Assembly: GCA_963761005.1 (NCBI GenBank)
Contig: CAVXFK010000025.1
Location: 1 to 64,000, forward strand
From: DASWJZ01 sp963761005
GTDB lineage: Bacteria > Pseudomonadota > Alphaproteobacteria > Rhizobiales > Afifellaceae
Reading direction: 5' to 3'
Length of the DNA stretch: 64,000 nucleotides
Below are positions 59,201 to 64,000 of this stretch, piece by piece; the stretch's first letter is position 1, and every line of letters starts with the position of its first letter. A model generated the notes under the pieces. It did not search any database. It was not told where the DNA came from and was given only the letters and a program-made list of their open reading frames with translations. The position numbers and the translations under genes are program-made.

Positions 59201-59807
59201 CAGCATCGGGGCTCACGCTCTGCTCGAAATCGAAAGTGTTCGGCCAGTTGAACGCGGCGACATGCGACTGCGTCCAGCCGTGCTGCTCAAATGCTCTCCG
59301 CACGGTCAGGCCGATCGGAGCGAAGCGCACTTCAGGCGCAAGCGCGCCGACGGCCGTCACGATCTCGGCGGCGGAATAGTAGGCGTTGCCGCCCGCGTCG
59401 AGATACGGCTGATGACAGGCGACGATGGCGAAGTCTGCCGACAGCCTGCCCGCGAGATTGGCAACAGCAGCAGCCGCGTAGGGATTGTGAACAACGAGGT
59501 AGCCGGCGTGTAGAAAGCGGCAAGGGCGCCCTCCCCTCGCGCGCCTGCCCTCGACTTCAAGGCACCAGTCTACGAATGTGCCTTTTGAATTGTCGAACCG
59601 GTAGACGGGAAAGGGTGACGACTCGAGCGCTAGAGCCAATGCCTGATTGGTCGGCGCACCCCGAGCGAAGAGCGCCGACTCGATAACAAGAATGCCAACC
59701 TGATCAGGCTCGAAGCGGTCTGCGAGAGCCTCGATCTCGCTTATGACAGAAGTCGAGGTTCCGCCTGGGAAACGTACGTCGACACAGAGCAGAAAACGAT
59801 GCTCCAC
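56207..59807 (-). CDS. 1200-residue double glycosyltransferase (frameshifted)
   Basis: Very large cytoplasmic protein. Residues 1-390 form a GT4-like GT-B unit with M-L-V-I-G-R-H-S-R and E-G-F-G-R-T-A-L-E-A-I-A-A-G-V-P near residue 300. Residues 440-800 form a second, divergent GT-B-like region with no motif I can name. From about 815 a MurG/GT28-like unit begins, with F-L-S-S-N-G-V-G-L-G-H-L-T-R-L; it continues after a frameshift near 56910-56935 with L-I-Q-L-G-S-G-T-N-R-D and A-G-Y-N-S-F-H-E-L. Such multi-unit transferases can add several sugars in a row. The frame up to residue 965 is long and clean, so the fusion is real. Confidence 0.75.
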
Positions 59808-59854
59808 CGTTTGTCCCCAACGAGCAGTCGAGATGGCATTTGGCTAACCATCCC

Positions 59855-60268
59855 TTAGTAAGGGCCACTTAACGCCGAGTGAATGTTGGCATGCGCGATT
59901 CCTTGCGGATTTGCGTGGAGGCGAGCCTGGCCGCTCAGAGCAAACAACCCCGGCGCGAGTTCTGCGGCGGTTGTGAAGACGACTTGGGTGTCGACGCCGC
60001 TCGCAAGTGCGGCCTGCATGGCTGCCTCAACGCCTATCCGACGCGAGAGCGCGGCAAGGACGCGCGGAGTAAGCGGACTGTTTGGAAAGGTGCGCATGAA
60101 CGAGATGAGCGCAGGTGTTCCGCCTCTAACAGCCCGCGCGTACGCTTGTGTCTGTTCGGGAGTGCCGACGTGCTGGAGCGCCTTCACCGCACTCGAGGTC
60201 ACCGGCGACGTCACGAGAGCAGACGCAGCAAAAATCGCGAAAAGCCGCCCCTTTGTCGTTTTACGCAT
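59855..60268 (-). CDS. small exported protein of unknown function
   Basis: A 137-residue protein with a clear signal peptide: M-R-K-T-T-K-G-R-L-F followed by a hydrophobic core and a cleavage-like A-V site near residue 28. The mature part is Ala-rich and helical, with Y-A-R-A-V-R-G-G-T-P-A-L-I-S-F and P-R-V-L-A-A-L-S-R-R. I know no family for it. A start 19 codons upstream exists but would precede the signal peptide with polar residues. The stop lies within a palindrome CCCTTA-G-TAAGGG (59852-59864). It is 47 bases upstream of the double glycosyltransferase start. Confidence 0.6.
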   Translation of the reverse strand: MRKTTKGRLFAIFAASALVTSPVTSSAVKALQHVGTPEQTQAYARAVRGGTPALISFMRTFPNSPLTPRVLAALSRRIGVEAAMQAALASGVDTQVVFTTAAELAPGLFALSGQARLHANPQGIAHANIHSALSGPY

Positions 60269-60485
60269 TTTACTCACCTCCGTGCGCTTGCTTTTCCGAA
60301 CACTTGCGGGAGGCGCGTTACTCAAATCTTACTGCAAGATATCGGCAGTTTTTATGGTGCTTCGAGACAGTAGAAGAGGACATTCAATTGATTAGAATGC
60401 GGGGTAAATTGTCGACACGGAGATGACAGTGCGCACAGGCGCAAGTTGAACTGCGTGAAACGTTCTACCGCTTGCTCGGCGCGGT

Positions 60486-61037
60486 TTATCGACTCACGTC
60501 GATGCCGAGCGCCGTCTGCTCGCGCTGCGTGAGCCAACGGATCTGATCCGGCGGAACTGCCGCCATCCGCGAAGCCATGCCGGCAGGCATGCCGACGCGC
60601 TTCAGATAGTCGTACATGAGAGCCGTGCCCTGTGCGTCGGCTGTCCTTCCGTACGCCGCGGCGTGCATGCCGAGTGAGGCGCCGGCGCCCAAGGCCTTGG
60701 TCCTGCCGGAGAGAAATATGATGGTGCAGGCCGAGGCACAGGAATGGTTGCTTCGCACGATCGTCGACAGGCCGCGCCGATGGATCTCGGTACCGATCAG
60801 CATCGCTTCGAAGACGCGGCCGCCAGGTCCGTCAACGGCAACGACAGCGGGTCGACGACGAGCGAGCTCGGCCTTGAAACGGGCAAACGCCCCGGGCTCG
60901 ATCACGCCGCTCAAGACCAGCACCGATTCGTTGTTCCGAGGTGTGGCGCGCGATGGCGCGGGCGCCGCCGCGACGGCGCAAAACACGACCAGAGCCGCGA
61001 AAACAGGGGACGCTAGTCTCTGCCATTGGCCGCGCAT
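60486..61037 (-). CDS. periplasmic ClpP/crotonase-like protein
   Basis: A 183-residue exported protein. After a signal peptide (about residues 1-32, ending A-T) the fold resembles the ClpP/crotonase group of predicted periplasmic proteins (COG3904 type): V-L-S-G-V-I-E-P-G, V-A-V-D-G-P-G-G-R-V, then S-C-A-S-A-C-T-I-I-F with the probable nucleophile Ser between two Cys, and S-L-G-M-H-A-A with a possible catalytic His. The C-terminus carries a P-P-D-Q-I-R-W-L-T segment typical of this group. Peptidase activity is not established for the family. It is transcribed towards the small exported protein. Confidence 0.7.
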   Translation of the reverse strand: MRGQWQRLASPVFAALVVFCAVAAAPAPSRATPRNNESVLVLSGVIEPGAFARFKAELARRRPAVVAVDGPGGRVFEAMLIGTEIHRRGLSTIVRSNHSCASACTIIFLSGRTKALGAGASLGMHAAAYGRTADAQGTALMYDYLKRVGMPAGMASRMAAVPPDQIRWLTQREQTALGIDVSR

Positions 61038-61275
61038 GACGCTCTCCGTCGCCCCCGCGGCCGGTATACGGATCCTATGGGTTCACTGAGTGGAAATGTA
61101 ACCGGAAAGTTAATTCGCGACGGAGACTTTTATCGGCCGAGCGTCCCGCAGAAATTACCGCGCCGGAAGCGGAACCGGCGAGGTCGCCTCTAGCCGCAAC
61201 GGAGCGAAGCGCACCTCTCGGTAACGCCTATCCGCTGCTGAAGCACACCGGCGCGCGAGCTCTACTCGGTTTGCT

Positions 61276-62076
61276 TCATGACACACCGAACTTCGTAAGG
61301 CGTGCCAGCGGCTCGACGAGCGCCGGCGTCGCGGCGAGGACCTCGCCGCCGTGCACCATCCCGTCCCCGGCAAAGAAGTCATTGGTCCATCCGCCTGCCT
61401 CGCGCACCAGCGCAAGACCCGCCGCGACATCCCATGAATTGATGTGCCGTTCCCAGTAGCCGTCGAAGCGACCCGCGGCGGAATAGGCGAGCCCGAGCGC
61501 GCCCGAGCCGAGGCGCAGATACTCGCAGCCTGCGGTGAGCAGCGCCTCGACACCACGCACATGGTCGGCCACGGGCCGGCGGTAACTGAAACCGACGCCG
61601 ATCCGGGCACGTGTCACGTCCGTCTCCCCGCTCACCCGGATCGACGTATCGTTGACGAAGGCGCCGCCGCCCTGGCGCGCGGAGAAAAGCTCGTCGGCCG
61701 CGGGGTGGTAAATCACACCGAGCACCGCCTCACGATCGACCACGAGCCCGACCGAGAGGCACCAGAAGGGGATGCCGGTCAGGAAATTGTGCGTGCCATC
61801 GATCGGGTCGATGACCCAGACGGCGCCGGCTCCGGGATTGCGGGCCCCGCCTTCCTCGCCGAGGAAGCCGTCCTGCGGAAAGGCGGCGGTGAGCCGGGAG
61901 ATGATGAGTTCCTCGCAGCGACGGTCGGCTTCGCTGACGAGGTCCTGCGCTCCCTTGTGGGTGATCACGAGGCTATCGCGCCGGTTGAAATAGTCGACCG
62001 CCATCGTGCCTGCTTCGCGGATGACGGACCGCGCTACGTCGAGGCGGCGATCGAGCTGCGGCATCTCCGGCGCCAT
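61276..62076 (-). CDS. inositol-monophosphatase-family phosphatase
   Basis: A 266-residue magnesium-dependent phosphatase. It has the full set of family motifs: D-L-V-S-E-A-D, G-E-E-G-G, W-V-I-D-P-I-D-G-T-H-N-F near residue 88 and S-W-D-V-A-A-G near residue 215. Substrates in this family include inositol phosphates, histidinol phosphate and sugar phosphates; the sequence alone does not decide. The start overlaps the stop of the upstream phosphodiesterase gene (TGATG), so both are made together. The frame is intact. Confidence 0.9.
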   Translation of the reverse strand: MAPEMPQLDRRLDVARSVIREAGTMAVDYFNRRDSLVITHKGAQDLVSEADRRCEELIISRLTAAFPQDGFLGEEGGARNPGAGAVWVIDPIDGTHNFLTGIPFWCLSVGLVVDREAVLGVIYHPAADELFSARQGGGAFVNDTSIRVSGETDVTRARIGVGFSYRRPVADHVRGVEALLTAGCEYLRLGSGALGLAYSAAGRFDGYWERHINSWDVAAGLALVREAGGWTNDFFAGDGMVHGGEVLAATPALVEPLARLTKFGVS

Positions 62077-62885
62077 CACTTCGACCTTCCGGCCTTCTCG
62101 ACGAGCATGGCCAGAAACGGCACGTCGTCGCCAGAGAGCGTGTCGATAGCGCCTGCGGCGATCCATTCGACAACGCGCGGCACGATGTCTCGTCCGCCGC
62201 GCCAGAAGGGCACCAGTTTCTCCGGCCGCGGCAAGTGAACACGATTGGAAAAGCCGGCATCGTGCAGCGTATGTCCATCGTCGGGATGGAACATGTCGAG
62301 CTCGATCGACACCGAGCTCGCGCCGCATGCCTTGAGCACGCCGACAATGTCGGCGTGGCGCGCGTGTATAATGGCCTCGGTGCGAATTCCAGGATGCGCC
62401 TCGACCATGCGCTTCAGCACGACGTGATCGAAACTGAGGACGAGTACGCGGTCGGTGGTTCCGGTGGCGTCAAGCAGATCGGCCACTCGCTCGACGGCGA
62501 CATCCGGCCGCTCATATTCCTTGATTTCGAGGACGACGCCTATCTCCTCGCGCTTTGCCCAATCGAGTGCCTCCTTAAGGAGCGGCACCCTGGTTCCGGC
62601 GAAGCGCGGATCGAAGCCCGTTCCGGCGTCGAGGCCACGGATCTGGGCAAGCGTCAAATCGGCCGCAAAGCCGTGCCCGTCGGTGGTGCGGTCGACACTG
62701 TGATCGTGGAGGACGATCGCCTCGCTATCCTTCGACAGAACGACGTCGATCTCCACGCTCGTCGCTCCCCAGTCCTTGGCGGCCTGGAACGCGGGGATGG
62801 TGTTTTCCGGGTAGTGAAGGCTGTAGCCGCGGTGGCCACAGACATGAACGCGGCCTGCTTCGCGCGCAAGAAAGCTGAACGGCAT
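62076..62885 (-). CDS. glycerophosphodiester phosphodiesterase
   Basis: A 269-residue enzyme that splits glycerophosphodiesters into glycerol-3-phosphate and an alcohol. The TIM-barrel catalytic motifs are present: C-G-H-R-G near residue 17, P-E-N-T-I-P-A-F, V-E-I-D-V-V and L-H-D-H-S-V-D-R-T-T with the catalytic His pair, and L-E-I-K. There is no signal peptide, so it acts in the cytoplasm. It lies downstream of the LacI-type regulator and is coupled to the phosphatase gene. The frame is intact. Confidence 0.92.
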   Translation of the reverse strand: MPFSFLAREAGRVHVCGHRGYSLHYPENTIPAFQAAKDWGATSVEIDVVLSKDSEAIVLHDHSVDRTTDGHGFAADLTLAQIRGLDAGTGFDPRFAGTRVPLLKEALDWAKREEIGVVLEIKEYERPDVAVERVADLLDATGTTDRVLVLSFDHVVLKRMVEAHPGIRTEAIIHARHADIVGVLKACGASSVSIELDMFHPDDGHTLHDAGFSNRVHLPRPEKLVPFWRGGRDIVPRVVEWIAAGAIDTLSGDDVPFLAMLVEKAGRSK

Positions 62886-62987
62886 GGTGGTGGCTTAATC
62901 TTCTCTTGAGGTGCTGTGATCGGGTACGGTGATCGAGCGGGGGACGGCGGATCGCGTCGTCGACGGACGTCGGCAACGCGGCTGCTT

Positions 62988-64000
62988 TTATTGAAGCCCC
63001 CTGACGGTTTCGCGAACGACGAGATCGACGGGAAAGCGCACAGACATCGGCGGCGAGTTCGGGGTCTGCAGCACGGCGATCGAGGAGAGCGACCACCTCC
63101 TTGGCGATGCGTCCGGGGTCCTGCCGCACTGTGGTGAGCCTGTAGGGAGCCCATGCAGCCATCGGCAGATCGTCGAAGCCGACGATGGAGATGTCGTCGG
63201 GCACGCTCAGACCTGCGCTGCGCAGAAAGTCAAGCGCCCCGATGGCCATCGAATCGTTGACGCAGAAAACCGCTTGCGGTGGATTCCCTTCTGCCAGCAG
63301 CCGGCGCGCGGCCTCTTGTCCACCCGCATAGTCGGAGTGGCCGGCGCGCGCGATCGAAAGCTCAGCGCCTTCCGCCGCTACAAAGTCGGCGAAGAAGCGC
63401 TCGCGCGTGAGCAGGCTGGGGCTCGGGTTCGCCGCGTTGACGACACCGAAGCGCGAGGCACCGGTCGCGCGCAGCGCTTCGAAGGCCTGTCTCACGCCAT
63501 CGCGGTCGTCGCAGCGGACGCTGTCGAGGTCCGTTTCCGCGCGGTTGATAAGGATCAGCGTCTGCCCGTTGCGGCGGGTCAGCTCGACGAGGCTTTCCGG
63601 CGGCGAGCCGGAAAGGAAGACGGTCGCTTCAGCCCGGTAGCGCAGGAGCTGACGGCTGGCATTGGCAATGTCTTCGGCGGCCGGGCCGATGGTGATGAGC
63701 GCCGGCACGTTGCCGCGCTCGATCAGCGCGCTCGACAGGGCAGCGATCATCTGGGCGCGAAACGGCGCGTTCGGGTCTGAGGTCACGAGCCCGACGAGCT
63801 GACTGCGATGCGCGAGAAGCCCGCGCGCGAGGTCGTTGACCTGGTATCCGAGAGCGTCGGCCGCAGCCTGCACTCTCGCCAACGTCGCCGGTGCGATACT
63901 GGCGCCGGGCGTGAAAGCCCGCGAAACGGCGGACCGGGAGACCCCGGCGCGTTTCGCGACATCATGTGCGCTGACGAACCGCCGCCGCGCATTTTCTCTG
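62988..64000 (-). CDS. LacI-family regulator (5' end beyond window, frameshifted)
   Basis: Transcription repressor cut by the right edge. From the edge inward it reads S-A-H-D-V-A-K-R-A-G-V-S-R-S-A-V-S-R-A-F, the LacI helix-turn-helix, then L-G-Y-Q-V-N-D-L-A-R and a periplasmic-binding-like domain with F-C-V-N-D-S-M-A-I-G-A-L-D and V-G-F-D-D-L-P-M-A. A frameshift near 63060 hides the proper end; the other frame gives P-V-D-L-V-V-R-E-T-V-R-G-L-Q and a stop at 62988. It probably responds to a sugar or polyol and controls the phosphodiesterase/phosphatase genes behind it. Confidence 0.88.

Noticed and set aside
59852..59864. Palindrome CCCTTA-G-TAAGGG as a terminator
   Set aside because: The one-base loop cannot form a normal hairpin and there is no T-tract.

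Overview
The window is a high-GC, gene-dense stretch of a probable alphaproteobacterial chromosome or large replicon. Hyphomicrobiales/rhizobia-like is my best guess, from the PssD/PssE and ExoF-type exopolysaccharide genes, the PrtD/PrtE-type secretion pair, the LuxI/LuxR pair, and a DprE1/DprE2/UbiA set of the kind known from arabinosylating rhizobia. Nearly all of it (about 0.4-60 kb) is one large surface-polysaccharide and secretion island. The right end (61.3-64 kb) is a more ordinary catabolic or regulatory module.

Layout. 0.4-6.3 kb (+): GtrA, DprE1-like oxidase, DprE2-like reductase, a HAD-UbiA fusion and an AftB-like GT-C enzyme, which together look like a polyprenyl-phosphate-arabinose pathway with its own transferase. 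6.4-13.0 kb (-): Wzm/Wzt ABC polysaccharide exporter, translationally coupled to a large unknown protein, a zinc-ribbon methyltransferase and an FkbM methyltransferase. 13.4-16.6 kb (-): a PIG-L deacetylase joined to an FG-GAP/VCBS propeller. 16.9-21.9 kb: four family-2 glycosyltransferases and a glucose-1-phosphate cytidylyltransferase. 21.9-29.2 kb: ExoF-like export protein, PssD/PssE, BY-kinase, Wzc-like chain-length protein and a TPR lipoprotein. 29.9-31.6 kb: an exosortase-EpsI fusion. 31.8-36.3 kb: a giant beta-helix/cadherin/carbohydrate-binding protein with recent internal duplications. 36.7-41.7 kb: methyltransferases, a GT4 enzyme and a Wzy/ligase-like protein. 42.0-46.7 kb: an epimerase and three tandem sugar C-methyltransferase-like genes. 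47.0-50.1 kb: type I secretion ATPase and membrane-fusion protein. 50.1-53.0 kb: rmlA, rmlD, rmlB, without rmlC. 53.7-55.2 kb: luxI and luxR. 55.6-61.0 kb: an unknown gene, a 1200-residue double glycosyltransferase and two exported proteins. 61.3-64.0 kb: inositol-phosphatase family protein, glycerophosphodiester phosphodiesterase and a LacI-type regulator cut by the window edge.

How it fits together: nucleotide sugars (dTDP-6-deoxyhexose, CDP-glucose-derived C-methylated sugars, lipid-linked pentose) feed several glycosyltransferases. The products leave by at least two routes (Wzm/Wzt and an ExoF/Wzc/Wzy-like route), and a secreted carbohydrate-binding giant may hold the matrix together. Quorum sensing genes lie inside the island.

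Caution: about twenty genes are interrupted by one-base frameshifts, several in homopolymers, while their neighbours are intact. Internal duplicate sequences show the same one-base differences. I read this as mostly sequence error rather than gene decay, and coordinates of interrupted genes are given for the whole reconstructed gene.
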